DNA of 64,000 bases. It comes from Corella eumyota. Lineage: Eukaryota; Chordata; Ascidiacea; Phlebobranchia; Corellidae. Shown here one piece after another: positions 28,401-37,926 of the stretch. The translations under genes and the position numbers were made by a program. Where the stretch lies: the NCBI GenBank assembly GCA_963082875.1, contig OY720101.1, forward strand, positions 7,626,001 to 7,690,000, in the 5' to 3' direction. Position 1 is the first letter of the stretch. Each line of letters starts with the position of its first letter. The notes under the pieces were generated by a model. The model was given only the letters and a program-made list of their open reading frames with translations, was not told the origin of the DNA and ran no database searches.

Positions 28401-31284
28401 CTATTCTTACATAAAAGCGACATCATTGCATTATTACTAAGGTTTGCTGAATGCCTAGTATGGTCCAATTGCATTTAAATTCTTTACAGTAACTAATTTA
28501 GTTACTTGTTTTCTAATTCCATCAGAAACCAGCACAATTTTAATCATCATTAGCCTATGCATCATAGTATATGAAATACATTTACTAATAGTTCATACAA
28601 TTTTTTGGGGTGATTTTACTAATAAAATATTAACTTACTATTTAATACCAGTACTTTGGTACTATGACTAATTCAAAAACTTACTAACAAATTTTTTATC
28701 GCCTGCTTAAAAAAATTCTGTAAATTTGAAAAATAGTTTTTGCGATAATTCTAATTTTTAATTAAAGCTTGCAACAGCGTGGTGCTAATTTTAAGACTCT
28801 TAGTGGTGTTACATCAATTTAACACACTGCATGCTTATTGCATATCTCTTCACAGTAATTGTAGTTAAAAAGTAGATTAAAATAACTTAGTTTACATTAA
28901 ATTTTTTAAACTTCAATAAACACTTTTTATTGTATTTATTTAAATGTCAATAAGCACAAAAAAAGTTAATTTAGCTTTGTAAATAAATTTTTCTCCACAA
29001 TGTTTTATAATAATGTTTTTTTCTTTTTAAAGTATCGCAGTTTTTTTTTAATTTTTTGAAATTTTTGTTTTCAAGTTTAAAATTTTTTTTTTTTACCAAC
29101 TAATTGTGATTGATAATTAGGAGATTCTGATGGTAAAGAGCCGGACAACGAACAAATCGAACAAGTTTTAAAAAGCGAGGTCTCCTTGACCTTGGCTTCC
29201 AGGTTAGAAGTAAAAGAAGATGACGAAGTGGATATCAAAAATTTAATTTTAAGGTAAAGCCAACTTTAAATTTTAAAAGAAAATTAAAGCCAGTTTTGAC
29301 TTTTATTTAAAAAAAAAATTCCTTGTGATATTACTATTCAATTGCCTGCCCTCTGGCTTTCATTTTAGCTATCATTTTATTATGGTTGCAACTAATATAT
29401 GCCTGTAAAGAATGACCCCTGCACCACAAAAGGCAAATTATATATTTTGAACATCTTTAAATGAGTTAGCCATACATTCATGTTTATATATATATATATT
29501 TATTCCACAAGGTCCAATATAAATAAATTACTTATTTCTTGATATAATAGTAAGAATACATTACAGAACAAAACGAATGGTGATTGATATTATTCGAATA
29601 CAAGTGGGCGAAAATTTAAGCGAGGTTTTGAACACGCCAGCGACTGAGAAACAAGTAAGTTTGGAAATTTGAATCATCAAAAAACAAATTTTAAATATTT
29701 ACTCTAAAAAATTCAGGAAGAGGACCACATGAAAAACATCGAAAAGTTGGAGGAGCAAAAACGGATGCAGGAATCGGATAAAAAGCAAGATGACGCTCTT
29801 CTGAAGACGAGGTCTTTGTTGAACGAGAACAAACTTCCGCTGGAAGATATGAAGAAAAGAGTCCTAAGAAATTTGGAGAAATTGGAAGAACACAAAATAG
29901 TTACAAAAGAAGATAACTACCAGGCTATTGTTAACATGATTGCAAGGGTAAATAAAAAAATGTTATTGACCCTAAAGTTTTTGCTGAAAAACTAAATCCT
30001 GTACTGCAGTTAAGGCCATATAAAATTAAGGGGAAAAAGAAATTAAAAAAAAAATTTAAAATAAGCCAAAAAATTTTAAAAATAGAACAAAATTTTATTA
30101 ACTTAAAAAATTAAATATGCTAAATTTCAAGTTAAAGATGTGAATTTTTCTCATATTCGGATGTTATTTCATGTGTAGGATATTCGAAACCAAAGACGTT
30201 ACCGGCAGCGACGAAAACAGGAGTTGTCAAAACTTAAACAAAACATGGAGAGATTAAACGAGAAATCGAAATTCTTTGAAGAGCAATCTGATTATTACAA
30301 TCAGTATATTAAAAGTTGTTTGGCTAGCTTGGCTAACAAGAGCAAAAAGTAAGCTTTTGTTATAAAATCTATAAAGGTTGTGTTTTATTCAATGAAGATC
30401 ACAAATGTTTGACAAAGCAATGTTTTTTTTAGAACGACTAAAAAGAAGAAGAAGGCTAGCACCATTAAATACACTGCAGCAGAACTGCATCGCAAGAAAA
30501 TACTGGAAATAGAAGATGTAGAGTAAGTTTAACCGCCTTTATTTTTTTTATTTTTTTATAACTTTATTTCTATTTCCATGTTTCTTAACACCAAAATTTT
30601 TTTCAAAAAATATCTGTTTTTGATTTTAAATTTTAGCATAAAGAACATCATGTTTGAAATAACTCAAAGTGAGGAAGATGTCGGTAAATTTCAAGTTTCA
30701 GCCAAATTTGTTGGAGTCAACGTGGAGAAAATTACCATCGTGTTTCAGGTAATTTTTGTTTTCCTTCAAAATATTTTATATTTTTAGTGATAAATTAGCT
30801 TTGTATCAGATTATATGACACATTAGATATTTTTAATATATTTAAATGGCATAATTTATAAATAATGAAACATTTTGATTGATGTATATATATGTCTAAT
30901 GTATGTGCCTTTAAAATAAAATGTAATATTATGGTTAAAGGTTGTTGCAACCCTATTACCACAAGCAATACATTAATAAACCAAATGAATAACAATGCAG
31001 TTGGTAGGGTATTTGGTAGGGTAACTTAAACCCTTAGAACTGATTGTAAGAAACCTGTTTTAAAGTTTTTTTCAATGTAAATGCCATAGTAAAAAAAACT
31101 TCACATAGTCAATGCCTTCAAACTTACTAAGCAATTGAAAACTTTTAACATTCAATATTTTGTGTAGGATCTTCTCCAGTTACAATATGAAGGGGTTTCT
31201 GTCATGAAACTCTTCGACCAACGTGCCAAGATCAACGTCAATCTTCTCATCTTTCTTCTAAATAAAAAATTTTACGGAAAATAA
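7406..31284 (+). CDS. IQGAP: IQ motif-containing GTPase-activating-like protein (IQGAP)
   Basis: About 38 coding exons translate in one continuous frame to about 1649 residues (human IQGAP1 has 1657). Order: calponin-homology domain (about 38-155), IQGAP repeats (about 176-672), WW (about 678-706), four IQ motifs (about 721-852), RasGAP-related domain (about 975-1300), and RasGAP C-terminal domain ending LLIFLLNKKFYGK. IQGAPs bind F-actin, calmodulin and GTP-bound Cdc42/Rac at the cell cortex and scaffold MAPK parts; they do not speed GTP hydrolysis. The RasGAP arginine finger is absent here too (GSIEELPYGLRY). Similarity spreads over IQGAP1 and IQGAP3, as expected of a single gene predating the vertebrate duplications. 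Two alternative first exons exist (7406-7451 and 9283-9379). Intron 31 starts with GC. No break in the frame was found. Confidence 0.95.
7452..9282. promoter_or_regulatory. IQGAP intron 1, likely holding the promoter of exon 1b
   Basis: 1.8 kb without coding potential. 8040-8110 and 8490-8780 are noticeably richer in G, C and CpG than the surroundings (for example ACGTGCGCGCACACACAG near 8670-8690). This fits a proximal promoter for the alternative exon at 9283. A 77-codon minus frame at 8803-9036 has no recognisable family. The promoter reading is inference only. Confidence 0.35.
9283..9379 (+). CDS. IQGAP: IQGAP alternative first coding exon (1b)
   Basis: An ATG opens a 32-codon frame ending FRAVDYG at a GTAGGT donor, one base into a codon. 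That is the same phase as exon 1a, so it also splices cleanly to exon 2 at 9707 (reading DYG-IGKDD). The product would start with a Ser/Arg/Lys-rich segment (MSISPTKRRYSTSSVGSTGS), unlike the acidic 1a start, and be about 1666 residues long. Both exons end on DYG, which argues for a real alternative start rather than a chance frame. Transcript data would settle its use. Confidence 0.65.
9807..12649. other. IQGAP intron 2
   Basis: 2.84 kb AT-rich intron bounded by GTAAGT and AG. It contains one decayed SINE (10390-10605). Two small open frames (10338-10544 through the SINE, 11155-11358) show no homology, conserved motif or splice logic and are treated as chance. Confidence 0.7.
10390..10605 (+). 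repeat. Decayed tRNA-derived SINE copy
   Basis: In IQGAP intron 2. It shows a B-box-like GGTTTGATACCCACTG and a CATGTCGTGGCGTCCTCGAG segment like other copies. The body end resembles ATTGCCATAGCAACTGGG. The head is strongly eroded and the tail is lost. Confidence 0.5.
12910..13178 (-). repeat. tRNA-derived SINE, near full length
   Basis: Minus copy in IQGAP intron 3, starting 26 bp after the exon 3 donor. It runs from the tail complement TTTATCCTCGATGTGGGAAA to the head complement TACACCATGCTGCCGGC. B box and A box are both recognisable on the minus strand. Confidence 0.8.
13211..13446 (+). repeat. Diverged tRNA-derived SINE copy, paired head-to-head with the preceding one
   Basis: Plus copy 32 bp after the minus copy at 12910-13178. 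Head TGGTGTGGTGATTAGAACA, body ACTCCTGCTGAGCTTAAAACC, tail GGTCGACCTTCCCACATC. The two form an inverted pair inside one intron, so the pre-mRNA could fold on itself here. Confidence 0.65.
14185..14624. mobile_element. MITE-like DNA element, TA target duplication
   Basis: 440 bp in IQGAP intron 5. Termini are CCCTGTTTACATGGACA and its complement (TGTCCATGTAAACAGGG). The arms then keep imperfect pairing over about 45 bp, for example CGACTAATACCGCTAAA against CGCTACTAATACCGATA. Both ends are flanked by TA (14183-14184 and 14625-14626). No transposase frame is present, so it is non-autonomous. The TA duplication points to the Tc1/mariner superfamily, although other TA-using groups are possible. 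A 62-codon frame at 14151-14339 lies mostly inside it and is chance. Confidence 0.75.
14727..19181 (+). other. IQGAP: IQGAP exons 6-14: IQGAP-specific repeat region
   Basis: Exons 14727-14905, 15082-15169, 15527-15687, 16302-16392, 16868-17034, 17395-17559, 18088-18190, 18506-18760 and 19014-19181. They form degenerate repeats of about 50-70 residues built on INxAL, TLxALQNP and a distal YQxxL pattern: AVIAINNALDAGDANATMQA, AVNELNVALSSNDKDAVLQV, AVTAVNIALEGEDWEQTYEM. In vertebrates this region has been implicated in dimerisation and partner binding. Exon 6 uses the weak donor GTTTGT, but the phase of the next exon supports it. Confidence 0.9.
15735..15942 (+). repeat. 5'-truncated tRNA-derived SINE copy
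   Basis: In IQGAP intron 8, beginning 48 bp after the exon donor. It lacks the tRNA-like head. The body (CTGCTGAATCAATACTTAATC, then CTGCCAAAGGCAACTCAAG) and the tail (GACCTACCCACACCGTGAAT) are clear. Confidence 0.7.
19818..19960 (+). other. IQGAP: IQGAP exon 15: WW domain
   Basis: Encodes WVEYKTKQGYSYYFNVDTLD, continuing into SWDKPEDF. Two Trp about 23 residues apart, a Tyr-Tyr-Phe core and a final Pro meet the WW pattern. The single domain lies between the repeats and the IQ motifs, as in other IQGAPs, where it has been reported to bind ERK (family knowledge). Confidence 0.93.
20162..21486 (+). other. IQGAP: IQGAP exons 16-19: four IQ motifs
   Basis: Exons 20162-20308, 20791-20898, 21066-21137 and 21417-21486 each carry one IQ-type helix: LQAYSRMYLARKAY, IQAIWRGFGQWKKF, IQKWTRMYLHRSKY and LQAWFRSNKARHDY. 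These bind calmodulin or myosin light chains in the family. One motif per exon implies exon duplication as the origin of the array. Motif 2 lacks the usual final Arg (Trp-Lys there). Confidence 0.92.
20459..20735 (+). repeat. Diverged tRNA-derived SINE copy
   Basis: In IQGAP intron 16. Head GCAGTGTGGTGTAGTAGCC, B box GGTTTGAATCCCACTGC, body GATCTCCTGATGAGCCTAAAA and CTGCCAAAGTCAACTTAAAA. Tail GTCACTTTCCTACGTTAAG. It carries a short head duplication (GTGTGTTGTGGTAAATACAC). Confidence 0.7.
21840..22158. mobile_element. MITE-like DNA element with CAATA target duplication
   Basis: 319 bp in IQGAP intron 19, ending 32 bp before exon 20. The left end CAGGGAACAAATTAACG matches the complement of the right end, CAGGGAACGAAATAACG. 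The pairing continues further in (ATTCGCTAAAAATGA against ATTCGCTAAAAGTGA), giving arms of about 45 bp. CAATA flanks both sides (21835-21839 and 22159-22163). No coding capacity. Superfamily is not assigned: CAGGG-type ends recall hAT, but a 5-bp duplication is short for that group. Confidence 0.75.
24838..25112 (-). repeat. tRNA-derived SINE, near full length
   Basis: Minus copy in IQGAP intron 24. It starts TTTCTCGATGTGGGAAGG and ends TACTACACCACGCTGTCGG. The B-box complement GGGAATCGAACCCACGACC is well kept, so this is one of the younger copies. Confidence 0.8.
25976..26240 (+). repeat. tRNA-derived SINE, near full length
   Basis: Plus copy in IQGAP intron 26. Head GGCAGCTTGGTGTAGTGGTC, B box GGTTCGATCCCCACTGCTC, tail CGACCTTCCCACATCAAGG. 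It fills most of the 425-bp intron. Confidence 0.8.
27923..31284 (+). other. IQGAP: IQGAP exons 31-38: C-terminal region with RasGAP C-terminal (RGCT) domain
   Basis: Exons 27923-28025, 29121-29253, 29567-29654, 29717-29947, 30179-30348, 30433-30522, 30637-30748 and 31168-31284. They carry DPLHEMLQELGDVPEINSLV, SEVSLTLASR, KRMVIDIIRIQVGENLSEVL, DIRNQRRYRQRRK, SIKYTAAEL-like and YEGVSVMKLFDQRAKINVNL. Family knowledge links this end to E-cadherin, beta-catenin and CLIP-170. The RVLRNLEKLEEHK segment is closer to IQGAP3 than IQGAP1. The linker after intron 31 is acidic and poorly conserved. Confidence 0.92.
28026..29120 (+). other. IQGAP intron 31, GC-AG type
   Basis: The donor reads G|GCAAGT, not GT. 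Only this border keeps the frame (SLV-G-DSDGKEPD) between exons 27923-28025 and 29121-29253. The nearest GT downstream (AAGTTT) would bring an immediate stop. GC-AG introns are a known minor class with an otherwise strong consensus, as seen here. The 1.1-kb interior shows no repeat I can name. Confidence 0.75.
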
Positions 31285-32001
31285 AAATCTTTTGCGGCGC
31301 CACTATATTAAAACAAACAATATGTGGTCTGGATTAAGTTGGAATTGCTTTTTTTATGCTCGCTGTAAACTAAAGGACTTGTATGTTTCGTGTAGAATTT
31401 TAAAGAAAATATTATTGCTGTATGTGTATACTATTGTGATATTACCCTGCTGTTTGCAAATCCCACTGCAAAATCGTTGCTTTAATCTCACAAGAAGTGA
31501 TCAGTATAATTACTCAAGATCATCTTGTATTGGTTTGTAATATGCAACAAGATACTCTCCCACTTTGGCAATTATTATTCTTACACACTGCCGACTATTT
31601 CAACACTGAAGAGCATTTGCATTTGACAGCCTTTTATAGTAGGACCACTGTTTTCATAGTGACTTTATAGATGAACACAGTTTAAGTTAGTGTAGTAGCA
31701 GAATAGTTATGGTTTATTTTAGAAAATATTTCGAGAGTATCAACAGGCTGTCCCTCTTGAATACCGGTTTAGTCTGCATTGTGTTTTGGTACTAGAAATT
31801 GTACTCTGTTTGTCATTGTGTTAATAGTGTTCTACGAAATGAAATAGTTTTGCTCATAATTATTAATGTAATTTTTGTTATTGACAAAATGCCTTTATCA
31901 TTTAAATAGTGTTTACTTATTGCAAAGTTGAAATTTTGCAGCATAATTTTGTTCCTTAACAACCAGGTAAACTTAAACTTGTTTTGTTACAGTTAAATAA
32001 A
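31285..32001 (+). other. IQGAP: Probable IQGAP 3' UTR
   Basis: About 700 nt between the stop codon and the first AATAAA. An 82-codon frame at 31292-31540 starts 8 nt after the stop, has no similarity and no acceptor, and is taken as chance. Confidence 0.5.
31996..32001 (+). terminator. IQGAP: Candidate IQGAP poly(A) signal
   Basis: AATAAA about 710 nt after the stop, followed within 30 nt by a GT-rich stretch (TTTGTTTGTTCGTAGTTTTG), the usual downstream element. A second AATAAA at 32162-32167 is an alternative. Confidence 0.5.
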
Positions 32002-32349
32002 CCTTTGTTTGTTCGTAGTTTTGTTGACAGTGGAATATTTTTATTTATGTAATATGCGCTAACATTCCTTTTACCCCCCTTAAAGTGAAAATTATATTTC
32101 AGTGGATATAATATTTGTTTTGATGGTGATTACATCATTTCGTATTAATTTGCTCGTACCTAATAAATTTAAGGCAGACAATGAAGTTGTTAAATCCAAC
32201 ATTTTTTTGATGTGAAAAATATACTTTACTGTTAGATAACCAGTAGAGTTTTAACATATTTTGTTATTTTATTTATAAAAGCAATAATTAAAAAATAGGT
32301 ATAGCCATCAAACATGAGTTATTCTGTCCACTTTTAAGCTTATTTTTTC

Positions 32350-32355
32350 TTTATT
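32350..32355 (-). terminator. PIGO: Candidate PIGO poly(A) signal
   Basis: TTTATT on the plus strand is AATAAA on the minus strand, about 95 nt after the PIGO stop. The two convergent genes would thus end about 200-350 bp apart. Confidence 0.45.
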
Positions 32356-32449
32356 AACTTCTTAAACCAATACCTTAATTATTTTTCTCTTTTAATATAT
32401 AATATTTAACACAAGAGCAATACACTAAAAAATATTGGCTTACTGGAGT

Positions 32450-35184
32450 TTATTTTTTTAGTGATAAAACATAATTTAATCTACCAATAAAAGCTAACAT
32501 TAAAAAACTAGTAACACAAACAACAACAAATGAGATCCCTTCAAACATGAACCGTGGCGCAAAAATGGCCCACACCATTAAATGTCTTTTGTGTATACAA
32601 CAAGCAAGCATGGTTCCAATAAGCTGTAAATTAAAAAAAATATTATGATTGTATCATTCTCTTGAACTTTTAATTTTTTTAATGAGTTGCTTTAAGTTAA
32701 GCTATTAGTTTAACTTACTTTAACACCTTGAACTGAAATGTACTTTAAATATATATCAGAAATAGTTGACCAGAGTTCAGATGAGTATTTAAGATTCTTT
32801 TTTTGTTTACGATAAGGCCAAAGTACAACAAGAGGTAGCAAAACTAAAAAAAAATTTGAAGGTAAACATGATAGGCTATTTAAAACGAGGCGCTAGGTAA
32901 AATTTACCCCTGATACCAAAATTTACTTATTGGGTATATGTTTTATATTAACCTGTGTGTAATATTTGAGAAGAAAAAATGTTTATGGTAACCAGAATAG
33001 CAGGAACAACAACAGTTTCATGATTTCCCTGAAATCCAACAAATGCAGATTCCCATGGTATGTTTGAGAAAGTGTTCTGATGTCCTGTTGCAAACCACCA
33101 AAATGCAGAAGACAGAGACCACAAAACAGTTGCTTCCAAAACACTAGTTAAATTTATGATGGATTAATATATTTTTCCTATTTCATCTGGCAAAATTGGC
33201 AACAGAAATAAATGCCCTTATTTTTTAAAGATAGTTTATAAATTACAACAGACAAAGAGTTTTAGTACTTAAAAAAATTAAATCTTACTCTAATTGAAAA
33301 ATATTGATAATCTTTAATAACACAAGTGTAGATATCACATAAAGAAGTAAAACTTGTGCATAGTAAGAACCCAACAATATAGAAACTAGGAGAAGAATAG
33401 CAGTGCATAGATTTAGAATTGAGTTTGACAAAACTATAAGTTTTTCTTTCTCAAAGTTCAACCTAATTTTGAATTAAAAAAAGTAAAACAAAAGTCAATA
33501 ACAATATAAATGCATTTAATAATTGCAAAGTAATAAACTTAATACCGATTTTAAAACAAAAAGTTTTTCTTGATTAGATTTAAAATAATCAGCAAATTTT
33601 AAAGTATGCAGTTAAACATTACCTTTGTGAAGAAAATGTAAGTAAAGACAGGATACTTATAAAAGTAAACACAAAACAGCAGCGAGGAAAGACAATCAGG
33701 TACAGGTAATGTGGAGTCTAAAAATAAATTTTTAAGCTTTAAATAAGTAAATATTAATGAAGCCATTGATTTGCTTTAAAGATTTAAGATTATCTAGGTG
33801 ATTTTAAATAAATTAAAGTAATTTTGTATGTTTAAGTTATAATTCTTACTTCAGTTCCAAAAATTTTTGACCACCAGTAACAGATAACACAAAAGCAAGA
33901 TACCCATAACATCATTTGTTTTATTATTAAAGATTGCACATCTTGATTACTCAAGTACTCATTCCAAGTTTGTAAAGTTAAAATTATTAGCAAACTTCCA
34001 CTAGATAACAGAAACCTAACAAAACATGAAGTTTCAGCTAAAATCTAAGCATTTTGATTTTTAGCAACTATTTAATTATTTTTACCTAAATATTGGTGTG
34101 GCAAAAACTTGATTTAGATTTACATCTGTGGCACTTGATTCAGTGATAATATTTTCTAAATTGTAGCACCAATCTTGTTCAGGTCGACATTTTCGAAAAT
34201 AAAATGCACATCGATAAATGGTTAACATAAGAATAGTTATAGAAACAGTTTGGATGCAAAGCTTAGTACTATTTTCACAGTGCAATTTTTTTGTTCTGAC
34301 AATTTGAGACGAACAAAATCGAAGATGTTGATAACATAACAGACAAGTTAATGAGGAAAAAAGATACAGTGAAATCAAATCTTCGTTTAAAATAAAACTA
34401 TTTGATAAATAGATAACAGGATAAAATAAAAATAAAATACCAAAAGAAATTTTAATTTTTTTAATAGCTTGGTTAAAAAATAAAGCTTTAGCAGCCCAAG
34501 CACATACAATTATAAAATAAAGCAGATACAAAATATAACTTGAAAAGAAAAGTGTAAACAAGCTGCATAAGAATAGAAAAAATGTAAATTCTAGATGGTG
34601 GGCTTCTTCTTTAAAAAACATCCACAAAATAGTAAAAAAACACAAGAACAATCCCCCAACCATATTGACCATATTAAACTGTGCCCAAACTGCTCGACAC
34701 ATTTCTCTTGAGCTAACCAAAAAATGTTTCAGGTTTTCAATTTCTTTGGTTTTATTTGAAGTCGATGATATGGCATTATAGAGATATTGGACTTTTTGAA
34801 AATCATTTTCAGAAAAAAATGAAAATTTGTGTTGGTATGATGTGAGGAAATTGTAAACTTGTGCAGCATTTACGGTTAAAGCTTTGTGTAGATCTAATAC
34901 AGAATCTAAAATTGAAAAGACCGAAATTAAACAACCCGCCATACTAAAAATTATGCTGGTTAAAAAACAGAACACCACACACTTTTAAGAAAATATAACT
35001 TCCCAACTTTAAAATGCATAAAATATTACATCAAATCAAATATTGAGTTTAACATAACATCCAAAAAAAATTAATAAAAAAACAACATTATACCAGTGGG
35101 AAGAAAATCTGATATAAGCATTCCTAAGTTTCCGAAAGGAATTGGGGTTCCAAAAATAAGTGAAATTGTGGGAACGAGATCAAT
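32450..35184 (-). other. PIGO: PIGO exons 6-13: multi-spanning membrane half
   Basis: After the catalytic domain the protein has many hydrophobic helices, for example GGLFLCFFTILWMFF, FTFFLFLCSLFTLFFSSYIL and ILLLVSILLGSYYAQVLLLY. The 820-bp exon 7 holds most of the first group. The final exon encodes LMVWAIFAPRFMFEGISF, like the end of vertebrate PIG-O (VWKVFAPKFIFEAVGF). These helices are thought to handle the lipid substrate and contact PIG-F. Confidence 0.85.
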
Positions 35185-37251
35185 CTAAATATTACATATT
35201 TAGTTTTAAGAAGCCATGACATTTTTTTCAAAAGGGGGGTTAATGTCTAACCTGTTGCACAGTTTTTGATAAACAATTTTGATTGTCGACATTATTTACA
35301 AAGTTACCAGCAGGATTGTAAGCTATCAGAGCGGAATTTATTTCATCGTGGGTATCTCCTCCGTGATCGCCTGTGTGCGTCATTCCTGTTTGCAAAAAAA
35401 AGTAGCATTTTATTAAAAAAATAAATCGAAGGCGGCTTACTAGTTAAAAAGTAGTACAGTACCCTTTTTAGAAAAAAGAATTTAACATAGTTTTACCAAA
35501 AGTTTACAACAATATTTTAAGATTTAAATTTTTTTAAATTTTTACCATGGTCACCCATAACTAAAAGTAAATCATCATCTTTCATATTTTCCACAATATT
35601 TTTAATACTCTTATTCATTTGTTTAAGCTTTCTTGACATTTCACTATGAAATGGTCCATATCTAAAAAAGTTATAAAATATTTTTTGAACAGAATATCAT
35701 TTTAAGAATTAAAAAAGCATAACCCAGTTGTTTAGTAAAAAGTTTAAATTTATGTAAATCTGATACTTTTACTTATGTAAAAAATATTTAAAGACCTATG
35801 TCCACAGTGATCCACTCCCAGAAAATGGGCAATCAACAATTTCCAATCAGTTTTGTTAAAGGCACTGTCAAAATGATTAAGAATGCCATCATCAACACTA
35901 TCAAGATCCTTGACATCAAATGAAGGAAAGGGATATTCAGTTTTAAATCTAAAAGTTAAGATATATTAAGTATATATATATACAAAAGGTCTAGATTTTT
36001 AAATCCCGAAAACAAATAATAAAATGAATTTTGTCATTTTTTCCGTCGCATTATTGTAATATTTCTTTTACATCATTCTATTTTTTTTTGTATATATCTT
36101 TATCCTCGATGCGGGAAAGTCGAATGTGCGACTTAAACATAGAGTAACAACTGTTAGTCTAGAGTTGCCTTTAGCAGTTTGGGATATTATAGATTATAAT
36201 TGCCCGGTAATTATGCTGCTAATTAAGTGCTGGCTCAACAGGAGTTCATACCGTTTATAGCGGGGATTAAACCCACGACCTCATGGTGGTGTAGCAAGTG
36301 TTCTTACCACTACACCACGCTATTCATTTTATTAATGCATAAAAAACCTAAAAAAATTATTTGCCAACAAGATGATCTTAATTCTTGTAAAACAGTAAAG
36401 TTTTCATTTAGATTAAAAATTAAACAAGTTAATATTTACGTGTTGGGAAACAACTTGACCCAAGTATCATCACCCAAAAAGGTGATGTTAGTAAATTGCA
36501 CAATTTGATGAATTAAGTTGTCCTCGAAAATTTCAGAGCTGTCAAAGTTGCTGCTCACATCAAAAAAAGTTGGAAAACTTCCAGTAGTCATTCCTTTGAT
36601 TCTCTGCATAGTGGTTGTTGGTGCATCTGCAATGAACCTATATCACAAATTAAAATTTAAAGTTTTGGAAGTACAAATACAGAAAATTAAAAAAATTTAG
36701 TTCTAAAATATCGCGTTCAGATAGTTCTTAAATAATACATTGTGATTACCACTTTTTATATTTTATACAAACACTTAAATCGGAAGATTTAAAATATTTA
36801 AGATATGTGTAGAAAGTTTATTTATTTTTACAGTGTTGTTTAAATATCACACTGCTTAACTTAATTATTCACTAAGTATGATTGCTTTTTACCTAAAAAT
36901 CCGAACACTTGAACAGCCTTTTTTCTTTACCAGATCATTAAAAATAGTTAATTTGTTTTGATAGAAAAGTGGTATTCGAGATTCCGGAACATTTTCTATA
37001 AAGTCATATCTTAATGCATCAATGATAATGATCAAAACTCTTTTATAGGTTTGTGAAATGTTATGTAAATTCCAACATATTTCGTTCTGTTGGTATTTTG
37101 TCTCTAGTGGTTGATTGTCTTTTGTTTTACATTTACTTTTTTCAACAACTTCATGTCTTGTAAGTAAAAACCCTGATGAGAATAGGTAAGTTCCAACAAA
37201 AAAAGTTGCAACAAGAAAAAATATGACACAAAAGTGATGTTTAAAAGTCAT
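32450..37251 (-). CDS. PIGO: GPI ethanolamine-phosphate transferase 3 (PIG-O)
   Basis: Thirteen exons in one frame, minus strand: 37251-36893, 36637-36440, 35948-35796, 35661-35546, 35385-35252, 35184-35094, 34905-34086, 34015-33850, 33717-33623, 33462-33289, 33143-32953, 32843-32719 and 32623-32450. They give about 931 residues (human 1089), with the shortening mostly in the hydrophobic half. PIG-O, with its partner PIG-F, adds the terminal ethanolamine phosphate to the third mannose of the GPI anchor in the ER membrane; that bridge later joins the protein. PIG-O-specific blocks include SSGFLLTRHEV, PTTTMQRIKGMTTGSFPTF, FLGDDTWVKLFP, GVDHCGH, IPFGNLGMLISDFLP and FATGHQNTF with ESAFVGFQGN. 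The last distinguishes it from PIGN and PIGG only by memory of the families. The start ATG gives a signal-anchor directly. No break seen. Confidence 0.92.
35252..37251 (-). other. PIGO: PIGO exons 1-5: signal anchor and lumenal alkaline-phosphatase-like catalytic domain
   Basis: Residues about 7-25 form a single hydrophobic anchor (FCVIFFLVATFFVGTYLF). Metal and catalytic residues of the alkaline-phosphatase fold are present: Asp78 in IIIIDALRYDF, a Thr in PTTTMQR (127-129) as the likely nucleophile, Asp232/His236 in GVDHCGH, and Asp274/His275 plus Asp282/His283 in GDHGMTHTGDHGG. The full set suggests an active enzyme. Confidence 0.88.
36097..36325 (-). repeat. tRNA-derived SINE with internal shortening
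   Basis: Minus-strand copy, same orientation as PIGO, in its intron 2. Tail complement TATCCTCGATGCGGGAAAG, head complement CTACACCACGCTATTC. About 40 bp between body and B box are missing relative to the reference copy. A 93-codon frame at 36227-36508 begins in it and continues antisense through PIGO exon 2, so it is not a gene. Confidence 0.75.
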
Positions 37252-37926
37252 TAATGCAAATTAATACCTTAAGTTGACTTGATGTTTAACATATTTTGTC
37301 TAAATAAAACAATACAGACAGAAAACAACAAAAATGTAAGAATTTATATTAATATAAGAGTAGCTTGCCATAGTCAGATAGTTTTCACAACAACCAGACA
37401 ACATAAAAATCTAAATTCTGAAATTTATTACTAAAATACATAGTAGTGTAGCCAATGCAGTACCATATGTGCTAAAGTAAAGTGTTTTAACCATTACTTA
37501 ATAGCCAGCATTTTACATTTAATAATGGCAGTAAGTAAAGCTAAAATCCTTACTGTACATCGGGAGAAAGAAATTTTTTAGACTAGTATTATTGTTTATA
37601 GTTCTGTTGACAACGCATGGTGCTTGCTCCCTCTTACTTTTTCATTTCTGTTTTCTTTTATTCTCTTTCGAGGAGAAAAACTGTTTTGCTCCTTTTAGGT
37701 AACGCTTCAATAAATGACAAAAACATAGGTGTTTATTTAAAATTCCCGCATTACAAGAAAACGGATAAAACAATTTAACGGCTTTGTTTTTATATTTTAC
37801 TACAAAAATATGTCAAACAACAACAAATAGCAAAAGAATAATGCAATTTTAGTAACTGCAATAAAGTAAAGAATGGGTTTAATAGATGTGACAGGAAATA
37901 AATGGTTCGCATAACGATGTTTAAAT
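37252..37926. other. Gap between PIGO and the homeobox gene
   Basis: About 675 bp, with both genes on the minus strand. It should contain the 3' UTR of the homeobox gene and the PIGO promoter. TTTATT at 37732-37737 (AATAAA on the minus strand) is about 190 nt after the homeobox stop. No TATA box for PIGO stands out. The spacing is too wide for the tight operons known in some tunicates. Confidence 0.45.
37732..37737 (-). terminator. Candidate poly(A) signal of the homeobox gene
   Basis: Minus-strand AATAAA about 190 nt beyond the stop codon of the homeobox gene; position fits, no other support. Confidence 0.4.

Noticed and set aside
31292-31540. 82-codon frame just after the IQGAP stop
   Set aside because: The conserved IQGAP C-terminus ends at 31284. 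The frame sits in the 3' UTR without an acceptor or similarity.
36227-36508. 93-codon plus-strand frame
   Set aside because: It begins in a SINE and runs antisense through PIGO exon 2, which is well supported on the other strand.
37252-37926. PIGO and homeobox gene forming an operon
   Set aside because: A gap of about 675 bp with its own poly(A) signal candidate is far wider than the few-base spacing of known tunicate operons, and the functions are unrelated.
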